From contig DATJJE010000051.1 of NCBI GenBank assembly GCA_035492455.1, positions 1-64,000 of the forward strand: a stretch of 64,000 nucleotides of DNA, in the 5' to 3' direction. The notes beneath the pieces were generated by a model that did not search any database, was not told the origin of the DNA, and saw only the letters and a list, made by a program, of their open reading frames with translations. Shown here piece after piece: positions 46,205 through 54,750 of the stretch. The translations under genes were made by a program, and so were the position numbers. This DNA is from Gp6-AA40 sp035492455. Its GTDB lineage: Bacteria > Acidobacteriota > Vicinamibacteria > Vicinamibacterales > UBA2999. The number at the start of each line of letters is the position of its first letter. Positions within the stretch are counted from its first letter, which is position 1.

Positions 46205-47364
46205 CCGAGTATCTGCTTGGCGATCGTCTGCAGCTGCAGATTGGACGTGCCTTCGTAGATCTGACCGATCTTCGCGTCGCGGAAGAATTTCTCGACCGGA
46301 TAATCCTTGACGAAGCCGTAGCCGCCGTACAGATTCACCGCCAGCGAGCTGCCGCGCTCCGCGACTTCCGATGAAAAGATCTTGCACATTGCCGCTTCCT
46401 TGAGGAACGGCATCCCCGCGTCGCGTAGACGCGCGGCGTTATAGACCATCAGCCGCGCCGCCTCGAGCTCCGTCGCTGCGCGTGCGATCTGAAACTGCAC
46501 GCCCTGGAAGTCGGCGATCGCCTTGCCAAACTGTTTGCGCTCTTTGGTGTATTTCATTGTCGCGTCGAGCGCACCCTGCGCGAGTCCCACCATTTGCGCG
46601 CCGATGCCGATGCGCCCTTCGTTCAGCGTCTCGATGGCGACCTTGTAGCCCTTGCCCACCTCGCCGAGCACATTGGCGCGCGGCACGTGGCAATCCTCGA
46701 GCAGGAGCTCGCACGTGCTGCTGGCACGGATGCCGAGCTTGTCTTCCTTTTTGCCAACGGTGAAGCCGGGAAAGCCGCGCTCCACGAGAAACGCGGTGAT
46801 GCCGCGATACCCGGCCGCGGGATCGATGTTCGCGAAGATGATGAACAACCCCGCCTCACTGCCGTTCGTGATCCAGAGCTTGCGGCCGTTCAACACAAAT
46901 CCATCGTCATGCTGGACGGCTCGCGTTGCCATCGCGAAGGCGTCGCTGCCCGAGCCCGATTCGGAGAGCGCGTAGGCGCCAATCGTGCCGGACGCCAGCT
47001 TCGGCAGGTAGGCCGACTTCTGCGCGTCGGACGCCCAGCGCACGAGAGCGTTGATGACGAGCGTGTTCTGGACGTCAACGAGAACCCCGATCGAGGGGTC
47101 GACGCGCGAGAGTGCTTCAACCGCCAACACGGAGTGAAAAAAGGTGGCGCCGGCTCCGCCGTAGCTCTCGGGTACCTCGATGCCCATCACACCCAGGTCG
47201 AAAAGCCTGCGAAGCAGGTCCGGCGGGATCTTTGCGTGCTCGTCCATCTCGCGGACGAGCGGCCGGATTTCGCGGTCGGCGAACTCGTAAACGCTGTCGC
47301 GAAAGAGCGTTTCGTCCTGGCTGAGCTGAGTAAGAGCTATCGGAAGGCTGTCAGTTTGTTGCAT
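46201..47364 (-). CDS. acyl-CoA dehydrogenase (short/branched-chain type)
   Basis: This FAD enzyme introduces the alpha-beta double bond in acyl-CoAs. The 387-residue protein is complete: FGVMGIEVPESYGGAG-like N-terminal wording, ALSESGSGSDAFAM and LWITNGSEAGLFIIFA for flavin, YTKERKQFGKAIADFQGVQF, and IYEGTSNLQLQTIAKQILG with the catalytic Glu in YEGTS. The sequence is closest to short/branched-chain or isovaleryl-type dehydrogenases. With the methylmalonyl-CoA mutase at 52.7 kb it fits branched-chain amino-acid or odd-chain breakdown, but the genes are not in one operon. It is divergent from the VWA gene with a 26-base gap. Confidence 0.95.
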   Translation of the reverse strand: MQQTDSLPIALTQLSQDETLFRDSVYEFADREIRPLVREMDEHAKIPPDLLRRLFDLGVMGIEVPESYGGAGATFFHSVLAVEALSRVDPSIGVLVDVQNTLVINALVRWASDAQKSAYLPKLASGTIGAYALSESGSGSDAFAMATRAVQHDDGFVLNGRKLWITNGSEAGLFIIFANIDPAAGYRGITAFLVERGFPGFTVGKKEDKLGIRASSTCELLLEDCHVPRANVLGEVGKGYKVAIETLNEGRIGIGAQMVGLAQGALDATMKYTKERKQFGKAIADFQGVQFQIARAATELEAARLMVYNAARLRDAGMPFLKEAAMCKIFSSEVAERGSSLAVNLYGGYGFVKDYPVEKFFRDAKIGQIYEGTSNLQLQTIAKQILG

Positions 47365-47390
47365 GCGTCCAACTCGTTAACAGGATTATC

Positions 47391-49595
47391 ATGACTGGAA
47401 TGCGCCTCCGTACCCCACCGCACAAGCGTGCGCGGCGGGGACCCCGCTTGTTAGCCGCGTTTTTCGTAGCCCTGATTCTGGCACTTTCGGGCAGCCTGGC
47501 GGTGCGTGCCCAGCAGGCCGCCGGCCAGACCCAGCCGCCCGCCGGCCAGCCGCAGCCTGCCGACCAGACGCAGCTGACCTTCCGGTCGGGCATCAACTTC
47601 GTCACGGTCGACGCATATGTAGCGGATTCGAAGGGACAGCCGGTCACCGACCTGAAGCAGTCCGACTTCGAGATCATCGAGGACAACAAGCCACAGAAGA
47701 TCGAGCAGTTCCGGTTCATCAAGGTTGACGGCAATCCGAAGCCGGGCGAGCCGCCGCCGCAGCAGATCAAGAATCGCGACGACGAGGAGCGCGAGGCGGC
47801 GCGCGACGACACGCGCGTGTTCGTCATCTTCCTCGACGACTACCACACGCGCCTCGGCAGCTCGCTGGCGGTGCGGCAGCCGTTGAGCGACTGGGTGCAG
47901 AACAACCTGCGGCCGCTCGACATGGTGGCCATCATGTATCCGCTGACGCCGGTCAGCGACATCGACTTCACGCGCGACCACAACAAGATCATCAACGCCG
48001 TTCAGCATTTCGAGGGTCGCAAGTACAAGTACGAGCCTCGCAACCTCTTCGAAGAACAGTATCAACGCGCGCCGACCGAGGTCGTCGAGCAGATCCGCAA
48101 TCAGGTGGTAATGACCGCGCTGCGTGGTCTGTCCACACGCCTCGGCTCGATCCGTGAAGGCCGCAAGTCGATCATCTACGTCAGCGAAGGGTTGCAGGCG
48201 ATGCTGCCGCCGCAGCTGCGCAGCGCGGATGCCTCGCAGCCGAACCTCGGTAACCCGAACGCATTCAATCCGTTCGCTGGTGAGAACGATCCGCGCGAGC
48301 AGACGGCGCAGGCGTTTTCCACGGCCGACCTCTACTCGCAGTTGAAGGATGTCTTCATCGCAGCGACGCGGAACAATACGGCGATCTACACGCTCGATCC
48401 GCGCGGTCTGGCGACCAACGAATTCGATATCGACGAGAACGTCGGCCCGCAGCAGGATCGCAACATGCTGCAGGCGTCCACGGACACGCTGCGCTCGATC
48501 GCCGAGGAAACCGACGGCCGTGCGATTGTCGGCCGCAACGACCTCGCCAAGGGGCTCGCGCAGGCTTTGCAGGATTCCACCGCCTACTACCTTCTGGGCT
48601 ACACCTCGTCGCAGGCGCCAGTCGATGGCAAGTTCCATCAGATCAAGGTGCAGTTGAGCGCGGCCGCGAAGAAGCGTGGCCTGCAGATCCGTGCGCGTCG
48701 TGGTTACTGGGCGGCGACGACCGAGGACGTGAAGAAGGCCGAGAAGGCGACGGGTCCCGCGGTGCCCGATTCCGCCAAGCCGGTCATGCAGGCGCTCGCG
48801 TCGATCGCGGTCCCGGTGCAGGCGGGCAAGTTCGTGCGGACGTGGCTTGGTACGGAGCGCGGGCAGAACGGCAAGACGAAGGTCACGCTCGTCTGGGAGC
48901 CGCTGCCCAAGACGACGGGTGTCAGCAACCTTCGCAGCGATCCCGCTCCCGGCCGCGTGTCCGTCATCGCGGCAACCGAAAAGGGCGACCTCGTCTATCG
49001 CGGCCGCTCGCCTGATGCCGGGCAGCTCGCCAGCGCGAATCCGCAGGCGACGGGCGCGAGCGCGTCGCTGCCGGCAGCGGCCAGTGCGGCGACGACCGCC
49101 GCGCCGCAGGCGCTGACGTTTGAAGCGCCGCCCGGCAAGCTGGAACTGCGGATGACCGTCGAAGGTGCGGGCGGTGGTGTTCTCGATCAGGAGATCCGCA
49201 ACATCACCATTCCCGATTTGACGGCCGCGCGTCCGGCAATCAGCACGCCGCGTGTCTACGCCATGCGCACGCCGCGCGAATTCCAGGCGGTCGCATCGAA
49301 TGCCGCTGCGGTGCCGCCGGCGAACCGCGAGTTCTCTCGTACGATGCGGCTGTTGATCCGGTTCGACAGCTACGGACCTGGCAACGAGGTACCGACACCG
49401 ACGGCTGCGCTGCTGAACAGCAACGGTCAGAAGTTCACCGATGTACCGGTTCAGCCGGCGACGGCCGGCGGCACGCATCAGATCGACATGAGCCTCGCCA
49501 CCATTCCCGCAGGCGAGTACGTGATCGAGATCACCACGAAGGGCGCATCCGGAGAAACCGCGAAAGAGCTCGTCGCCTTCCGCGTGACGCCATAG
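47391..49595 (+). CDS. exported VWFA-related acidobacterial protein
   Basis: This 734-residue exported protein has a basic-hydrophobic signal peptide ending near residue 41 (SLAVRAQ) and a Gln/Pro linker. The domain recognisable as 'VWFA-related Acidobacterial' (TIGR03436 type) follows: SGINFVTVDAYVADSKGQPV, LKQSDFEIIEDNKPQKIEQF, RVFVIFLDDYHTRLGSS, GRKSIIYVSEGLQ, YYLLGYTSSQAPVDGKFHQIKV and RRGYWA. The metal-site DxSxS of true VWA domains is replaced by DDYHT. The C-terminal 250 residues are beta-rich. It is a strong taxonomic marker for the phylum; its function is unknown. Confidence 0.92.
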   Translation: MTGMRLRTPPHKRARRGPRLLAAFFVALILALSGSLAVRAQQAAGQTQPPAGQPQPADQTQLTFRSGINFVTVDAYVADSKGQPVTDLKQSDFEIIEDNKPQKIEQFRFIKVDGNPKPGEPPPQQIKNRDDEEREAARDDTRVFVIFLDDYHTRLGSSLAVRQPLSDWVQNNLRPLDMVAIMYPLTPVSDIDFTRDHNKIINAVQHFEGRKYKYEPRNLFEEQYQRAPTEVVEQIRNQVVMTALRGLSTRLGSIREGRKSIIYVSEGLQAMLPPQLRSADASQPNLGNPNAFNPFAGENDPREQTAQAFSTADLYSQLKDVFIAATRNNTAIYTLDPRGLATNEFDIDENVGPQQDRNMLQASTDTLRSIAEETDGRAIVGRNDLAKGLAQALQDSTAYYLLGYTSSQAPVDGKFHQIKVQLSAAAKKRGLQIRARRGYWAATTEDVKKAEKATGPAVPDSAKPVMQALASIAVPVQAGKFVRTWLGTERGQNGKTKVTLVWEPLPKTTGVSNLRSDPAPGRVSVIAATEKGDLVYRGRSPDAGQLASANPQATGASASLPAAASAATTAAPQALTFEAPPGKLELRMTVEGAGGGVLDQEIRNITIPDLTAARPAISTPRVYAMRTPREFQAVASNAAAVPPANREFSRTMRLLIRFDSYGPGNEVPTPTAALLNSNGQKFTDVPVQPATAGGTHQIDMSLATIPAGEYVIEITTKGASGETAKELVAFRVTP

Positions 49596-49630
49596 AGGCT
49601 GCTGTTGGACGGCGTGTTATCCTGCCGTTC

Positions 49631-50659
49631 GTGCTCGGGTTCGTCTACTCACGCCTGAAGACCGCGCTGCTGCCCGAGTTGCGACGCGCGTGGTCGAAAG
49701 ATGTCGACGCGTCCGTCAAGACACTGCAGCGCGAGCTGTCGCGCGTGCAGGCGGAGCTCAGTTCGCTGCGCGAGGCGCATGACGCGCTCGCGGTGAAGGA
49801 ATGGATGCAGGGTCGTGAGCCGATGCTCGCCTCGCTCGACGAGCGGCTGCGGCTCGAGCCGATTCGTGCGCACATCCTCAACGTTGTTGAGCGCGCGCAG
49901 GTATCAAACGACCCGACCACGCACGCGGTCATGGAGAACATCCTGCCGAGTGATTTCTACGAGCTGGTGAACGCGGCCATTCCTCCGGCGGAGCTGTTTC
50001 CGTCGCGCGACCCGGTCAAGCAGGACTTTCACATCGACGAGCATCTGGGGACCGCGCCGGCGCTCACGCAGCGCGTCTGGAAGTTCTTCGACGAAGACGT
50101 TGTTGCCGGCGTTCTCGCGCCGGCGCTGCATCAACGCTTTCACGCCGCCGTCGTCGAGCACTACGCGGAGACGGCCCGCGGTGATTTCGGCGTGCGCGCG
50201 GCGGCGATTCCGCATCGCGGGTTCGCGGGCCGCCTGCATCTGCGCCGCCCTGGCTATCACCTGAAACCGCATCTCGATCCGAAGCGCGTCGTCATTACCG
50301 GCCTCGTCTATTTCGCGCGGCCGGGCGACAGCGAGGCCTATGGCACGCAGCTGTTTCGGGTCGGCAGGCCGTTTACATCGAGCACGATGGGGAAGTTCTA
50401 TCCCGAGGACGAAGGGCTGCCGGTGGAGCTGGCGCGCACGGTACCGTTCCGGCCGAACACGCTGCTCGCATTCGTCAACTCCAGGGCGGCGCACGGCGCC
50501 ACGCTGCCGCCCGATGCGCCGCTGCGCGAGCGCTACGCGTATCAGTTCTACGTGAAGCCTCGCGACGGCGATCTGAAGAAGCTCCTGCTGGAGCTGCCGC
50601 CCGAATCGCGCAGCAATTGGGCGCGCTTTCTCGACGATAAGGTCAAAGCTCTCGACTAG
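49631..50659 (+). CDS. 2-oxoglutarate/Fe(II)-oxygenase-like protein
   Basis: This 342-residue protein starts at a GTG. Residues 1-75 are predicted coiled coil (SVKTLQRELSRVQAELSSL). The C-terminal part contains RPGYHLKPHLDPKRVVITGLVYFA, an HxD motif (H-L-D), followed about 80 residues later by NSRAAHGATLP and then RYAYQFYV. This spacing suits the HxD...H iron facial triad and the 2-oxoglutarate Arg of prolyl-hydroxylase-like oxygenases. It is similar to oxygenases found near glycan and methyltransferase genes, but the substrate cannot be told. It is encoded between the VWA and CMD genes, with no obvious partner. Confidence 0.65.
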   Translation: MLGFVYSRLKTALLPELRRAWSKDVDASVKTLQRELSRVQAELSSLREAHDALAVKEWMQGREPMLASLDERLRLEPIRAHILNVVERAQVSNDPTTHAVMENILPSDFYELVNAAIPPAELFPSRDPVKQDFHIDEHLGTAPALTQRVWKFFDEDVVAGVLAPALHQRFHAAVVEHYAETARGDFGVRAAAIPHRGFAGRLHLRRPGYHLKPHLDPKRVVITGLVYFARPGDSEAYGTQLFRVGRPFTSSTMGKFYPEDEGLPVELARTVPFRPNTLLAFVNSRAAHGATLPPDAPLRERYAYQFYVKPRDGDLKKLLLELPPESRSNWARFLDDKVKALD

Positions 50660-50687
50660 CGGTATCATCCGCGCCGATGGAGGAGTC

Positions 50688-51362
50688 ATGACTCGACTGC
50701 TCGTTGTCTGCGCGTGTGCGTTCGCTGTCGTCGTGACCGTGGTTGCGCAGGCGCCGCCCGCGCAGCGGCCCGACCCCCGCAGGATTCAACTGCGCGGCAA
50801 TCGCTTCAAGCCGCTCACCTACGACGAGATGACACCTGCGCAGAAGATGATGGTGGAGCATCTCATTGCCGGCCCACGCGGCGGCGTGAACGGACCGTTC
50901 AACGTGCTGCTGCGCAGCCCGGAGATCGGCGACCTCGGTCAGGAGTTCGGCGCGTCAACGCGCTTCAAGTCATCACTGCCGCAGCGGCTCTACGAGCTGG
51001 CCATCCTCGTCACCGCTCGGCACTGGACCGCGCAGTACGAATGGCAGGCGCATCATCGCTCGGCGCTGCAGGCCGGACTGAGCGCGGCGATCTGCGATGC
51101 GATCGCTGCCGGCCGTCGCCCTGCGGCCATGCAGAAGGATGAGGAAGCGGTCTACAACTTCGTCTCGGAGCTGCTGAATACGAAGCAGGTGAGCGATACG
51201 ACCTTCGCCGCCGCGAAGAACGCCTTCGGCGAGCGCGGTGTTGTTGACATCATCGCGGTGACGGGATGGTACAGCACCGTGTCGATGATGCTGAACGTCG
51301 ATCAGTACCCGGTGCTCGAGGGCACGCAGCCGGAGCTCAAGGCGCTTGGCGGCACGCGGTAG
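50688..51362 (+). CDS. exported carboxymuconolactone-decarboxylase-like protein
   Basis: This 224-residue protein has a signal peptide (MTRLLVVCACAFAVVVTVVAQ). The CMD/AhpD-type helical domain is recognisable in LPQRLYELAILVTARHWTAQYEWQAHHRSALQAGLS. The redox CxxC of AhpD is absent, as in many CMD-family proteins, so peroxidase activity is unlikely; a decarboxylase or hydrolase role is possible. GGAGG precedes the ATG. It is separated from the convergent glutamate dehydrogenase by 33 bases. Export of a CMD protein is common in this phylum. Confidence 0.85.
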   Translation: MTRLLVVCACAFAVVVTVVAQAPPAQRPDPRRIQLRGNRFKPLTYDEMTPAQKMMVEHLIAGPRGGVNGPFNVLLRSPEIGDLGQEFGASTRFKSSLPQRLYELAILVTARHWTAQYEWQAHHRSALQAGLSAAICDAIAAGRRPAAMQKDEEAVYNFVSELLNTKQVSDTTFAAAKNAFGERGVVDIIAVTGWYSTVSMMLNVDQYPVLEGTQPELKALGGTR

Positions 51363-51395
51363 GCGCACTCGCGCCGGCCGCAGGCCTTGAGCGAG

Positions 51396-52649
51396 CTACG
51401 CGTACATCCCGCGCATTCTCGTCACCGTGCCGACGCGCTGGATGGCAACGATATAGGCGGCAACGCGCATGTCGACCTTGTAGCGGAGGGACGTCTTCAG
51501 CACCGCATCGAAGGCTTCGCACATCTTTTTCTCGAGCCGCTCGTTGACGTCCTTCTCCTCCCAGAAATAGCCGTAGCGGTCCTGCACCCATTCGAAGTAC
51601 GAGGTGGTCACGCCGCCTGAGTTGGCGAGGATGTCGGGGATGACGAAGATGCCCTTGTCGTGCAGGAACTTATGCGCATCGGGAGTGGTCGGACCGTTGG
51701 CGCCTTCGGTGATGATCTTTGCCTTGATCTGAGATGCGTTCTGCATCGTGATCTGATTCTCCAGCGCCGCCGGAATCAGCACGTCAACGTCGAGTCCCCA
51801 CAATTTGTCGTTTGAGAGGGCCTCGCCGCCGGGGAAGCCGTCGACGGTTTTCTCGTGCGCAGCCGCGTATTCCAGCAGCTTGGGGATGTCGAGGCCTTTC
51901 GCGTTGTAGACGCCGCCTTTCCAGTCCGTGACTGCGACGATCTTCGCGCCAGCCTTCGCCAGCAGATCCGCGGAAACGGATCCGACGTTGCCGAAGCCCT
52001 GTACCGCGACCGTCAGGTTCTTCACGTCCAGGCCAAGATGTCTGGCGGCCTCGCGCGTCGCGATCATGACACCGCGTCCGGTGGCCTCGCGGCGGCCGAG
52101 CGATCCGCCCATTTCGATCGGCTTGCCCGTGACAACCGCCGTCGCCGTGTGGCCGACGTGCATGCTGTAGGTATCCATCACCCACGCCATGATCTGATCG
52201 TTGGTGTTCACGTCAGGGGCCGGCACGTCCTTCTCCGGACCGATGGCATCGACGATCTCGGCGACGTAGCGGCGGGTGAGCGCCTCGAGCTCGCGCCGCG
52301 ACATCCTCGTCGGATCGCAGACGATGCCGCCCTTGGCGCCCCCGAACGGAATATGCGCGACGGCGCACTTCCACGTCATCCATGCGGCGAGCGCCGTGAC
52401 CTCATCGAGCGAGACGTCCGGGTGATAGCGGATACCACCCTTCGCCGGCCCGAGGGTGATGTTGTACTGGACGCGATAGCCGGTGAAGCACTCGATTTCT
52501 CCGTTGTCCATCTGAACGGGACAGGACACGATGATCTGGCGCTTGGGATGCGTGAGGATGTTCCAGATGCCGGGCTCGAGGTTGATGATGCGGGCGGCGA
52601 CGTTGAATTCCTGAAGCATCGCCCCGAAGATCGCTCCGTGCTCTGCCAT
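51396..52649 (-). CDS. gdhA: Glu/Leu/Phe/Val-type amino-acid dehydrogenase, probable glutamate dehydrogenase
   Basis: The enzyme interconverts glutamate and 2-oxoglutarate. The 417-residue protein has the substrate lysine motif PFGGAKGGI and upstream GPAKGGIRYH. It also carries PAPDVNTNDQIMAWVMDTYS, the Rossmann motif VQGFGNVGS, and EGANGPTTPDA, all typical of NAD(P)-dependent glutamate dehydrogenase. The ATG at 52649 gives a normal length; a TTG at 52670 is in frame but lies in the divergent promoter. No Shine-Dalgarno sequence is visible. Its start is 32 bases from the methylmalonyl-CoA mutase start on the other strand, and ATTGT-N5-ACAAT lies between. Confidence 0.94.
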   Translation of the reverse strand: MAEHGAIFGAMLQEFNVAARIINLEPGIWNILTHPKRQIIVSCPVQMDNGEIECFTGYRVQYNITLGPAKGGIRYHPDVSLDEVTALAAWMTWKCAVAHIPFGGAKGGIVCDPTRMSRRELEALTRRYVAEIVDAIGPEKDVPAPDVNTNDQIMAWVMDTYSMHVGHTATAVVTGKPIEMGGSLGRREATGRGVMIATREAARHLGLDVKNLTVAVQGFGNVGSVSADLLAKAGAKIVAVTDWKGGVYNAKGLDIPKLLEYAAAHEKTVDGFPGGEALSNDKLWGLDVDVLIPAALENQITMQNASQIKAKIITEGANGPTTPDAHKFLHDKGIFVIPDILANSGGVTTSYFEWVQDRYGYFWEEKDVNERLEKKMCEAFDAVLKTSLRYKVDMRVAAYIVAIQRVGTVTRMRGMYA

Positions 52650-52681
52650 GGCCGTTATTGTTTCGTACAATGGTCACGAAC

Positions 52682-54307
52682 ATGAAAACGGCTGCACCCG
52701 GCGCGACCGCCTCAAAAGAGCGGCGGGGAAGCTTCACCACCATCTCGGGGCGGCCTATCAATCAGCTCTACACGCCTCAGGATGTCGCGGCGCTGGACTA
52801 CGAGCGCGACCTCGCGGACCCGGGCACTTTCCCGTACACGCGTGGAATTCATTCGGCGGGGTACCGCGGCAAGCTTTGGACGATGCGGCAGTTTGCCGGG
52901 TTCGGGACGCCCGAAGAAACGAACCGGCGGTACAAGCAGCTGCTCAAGGCGGGTGGTACTGGGCTGAGCGTCGCCTTCGACCTGCCGACGTTGATGGGCC
53001 GAGATCCGGATCACGAGCTGTCGCTCGGTGAGGTCGGTAAGTGCGGAGTGAACGTCACCTCGCTCGCCGACATGGAAACGCTCTTCGACGGCATCGACCT
53101 CGGAGCGATCACGACGTCGATGACGATCAATTCGCCGGCATCGATGTTGTTCGCGATGTATCTCGTTGTCGCGGAGCAGCAGGGCGTCGCCTGGGACTGC
53201 CTCTCGGGCACGATTCAGAACGACATCCTCAAAGAGTTCATCGCCCAGAAGGAATACATTTACCCGCCGCGGCCGTCGATGCGTCTTATCACCGACGTGT
53301 TTGCGTTCTGCGCGGAGCGCGTGCCCCGGTGGAACACGATTTCGGTGAGCGGCTATCACATCCGCGAGGCGGGTGCGACTGCCGCGCAGGAGCTCGCCTT
53401 CACACTGCGCGACGGCATCGAATACGTGCAGTACGGTGTTGACGCCGGCCTCGACGTCGACGCCTTTGCGCCGCGCCTCTCGTTCTTCTTCAACTCGCAC
53501 AGCGACTTCTTCGAAGAGATCGCGAAGTATCGCGCGGCGCGCCGCATCTGGGCGCACGTGATGCGGGATCGGTTCAAGGCGAAAAGCCCGCGCTCGTGGC
53601 AGCTCCGGTTCCACACGCAGACCGCGGGGGTGTCGCTGACCGCGCAGCAGCCCTACAACAACGTCGTCCGCACCGCCCTGCAGGCGCTGGCCGCGGTGCT
53701 CGGCGGCACGCAGTCATTACACACCAACTCGCTGGACGAGGCGCTCGCGCTGCCCACGGAGGAAGCGGCAACGCTCGCCCTGCGGACGCAGCAGATCATC
53801 GCCCACGAAACCGGCGTGGCGAATATCGTCGACCCGCTCGGCGGGTCGTACTTCGTCGAGAAGCTCACATCCGATCTGGAGGAAGAGGCGCTCGCCTACT
53901 TCGACACGATCGACCGCATGGGCGGCATGGTGGCAGCCATCGAGAAGGGGTATCCGCAGCGCGAGATTGCAGAAAGCGCGTATAAGTTTCAACAGCGCGT
54001 GGAAGAGCGCGACAAGATCATCGTCGGCGTCAACGAGTTCGTATCGGAACAGGATGAGCCGATTGGCATCCTCTACATCGACGAATCAGCCGCCGAACGG
54101 CAGCTGTCGAAGCTCAAGGAGCTTCGCAGGACGCGCGACAACGTGGGTGTCCGCGGGGCACTCGATGCGCTGAAAGACGGGGCGCGTGGGTCCGCGAACA
54201 CCATGCCGCTGCTGATTGACGCTGTCCGGGCGTATGCGACAGTCGGCGAAATGTGCGACGCGCTCCGGGAGGTCTGGGGCGAGTACGAGGAAACGCCGAT
54301 AATTTAA
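52682..54307 (+). CDS. mcmA1: methylmalonyl-CoA mutase, large (catalytic) subunit
   Basis: The subunit provides the TIM barrel that rearranges methylmalonyl-CoA to succinyl-CoA. The 541-residue protein begins SGRPINQLYTPQDVAALDYERDLADPGTFPYTRG and has FAGFGTPEETNRRYKQLL, FDLPTLMGRD, GEVGKCGVNV and SISGYHIREAGA-type wording (here TISVSGYHIREAG), then RFHTQTAGVSLTAQQPYNNVVRTA. The B12-binding domain is absent and is encoded separately by the next gene, the split arrangement known from archaea and several bacteria. The ATG at 52682 is chosen among ATG 52670 and TTG 52658. Confidence 0.96.
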   Translation: MKTAAPGATASKERRGSFTTISGRPINQLYTPQDVAALDYERDLADPGTFPYTRGIHSAGYRGKLWTMRQFAGFGTPEETNRRYKQLLKAGGTGLSVAFDLPTLMGRDPDHELSLGEVGKCGVNVTSLADMETLFDGIDLGAITTSMTINSPASMLFAMYLVVAEQQGVAWDCLSGTIQNDILKEFIAQKEYIYPPRPSMRLITDVFAFCAERVPRWNTISVSGYHIREAGATAAQELAFTLRDGIEYVQYGVDAGLDVDAFAPRLSFFFNSHSDFFEEIAKYRAARRIWAHVMRDRFKAKSPRSWQLRFHTQTAGVSLTAQQPYNNVVRTALQALAAVLGGTQSLHTNSLDEALALPTEEAATLALRTQQIIAHETGVANIVDPLGGSYFVEKLTSDLEEEALAYFDTIDRMGGMVAAIEKGYPQREIAESAYKFQQRVEERDKIIVGVNEFVSEQDEPIGILYIDESAAERQLSKLKELRRTRDNVGVRGALDALKDGARGSANTMPLLIDAVRAYATVGEMCDALREVWGEYEETPII

Positions 54308-54339
54308 AAGGCGTAGGGTGCCAGGTATCAGGTTTCAGC

Positions 54340-54744
54340 TTGCCTAAAATCCGCGTAGTCATTGCAAAGCCCGGACTTGACGGCCACGACCGTGGAGCGA
54401 AGGTCATCGCCCGTGCGCTGCGGGATGCCGGGATGGAGGTCATTTATACCGGCCTGCGGCAGACTCCGGAACAGATCGTCGCGGCGGCGCTCCAGGAGGA
54501 TGCTGATGCCATCGGGCTGTCGATCCTGTCCGGTGCGCACATGCACATCTGTCCTCGGGTCATGGAGCTGCTTCGCGAGAAGGGGATGCAGGACGTGCTG
54601 GTGGTGGTCGGCGGCATCATTCCGGACATGGACATCCCCAAATTGAACGAGATCGGCATCAAAGGGATCTTTCTCCCGGGAACGCCGATGCAGGAGATCG
54701 TGGACTTCATCACCCGCAATACGCGGTCACGCGTCGAAGCGTAG
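54340..54744 (+). CDS. mcmA2: methylmalonyl-CoA mutase, B12-binding subunit
   Basis: This 134-residue cobalamin-binding protein completes the split mutase. The B12 motif is GLDGHDRGAKV (D-x-H-x-x-G), followed by GLSILSGAHMH and VVGGIIPDMDI. The start is probably the TTG at 54340, giving LPKIRVVIAKPGLDGHDRG; an in-frame ATG at 54253 lies inside the large-subunit gene and would add residues not seen in the family. The 32-base gap upstream contains a GGTGCCAGGTATCAGGT low-complexity stretch. No MeaB/ArgK chaperone gene follows. Confidence 0.94.
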   Translation: MPKIRVVIAKPGLDGHDRGAKVIARALRDAGMEVIYTGLRQTPEQIVAAALQEDADAIGLSILSGAHMHICPRVMELLREKGMQDVLVVVGGIIPDMDIPKLNEIGIKGIFLPGTPMQEIVDFITRNTRSRVEA

Positions 54745-54750
54745 CGTCGG

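Noticed and set aside
47451..49478. A 675-codon open frame on the minus strand
   Set aside because: It is the antisense shadow of the VWA gene in high-GC DNA. It is Arg/Leu-rich with no family wording, while the plus strand is clearly coding.
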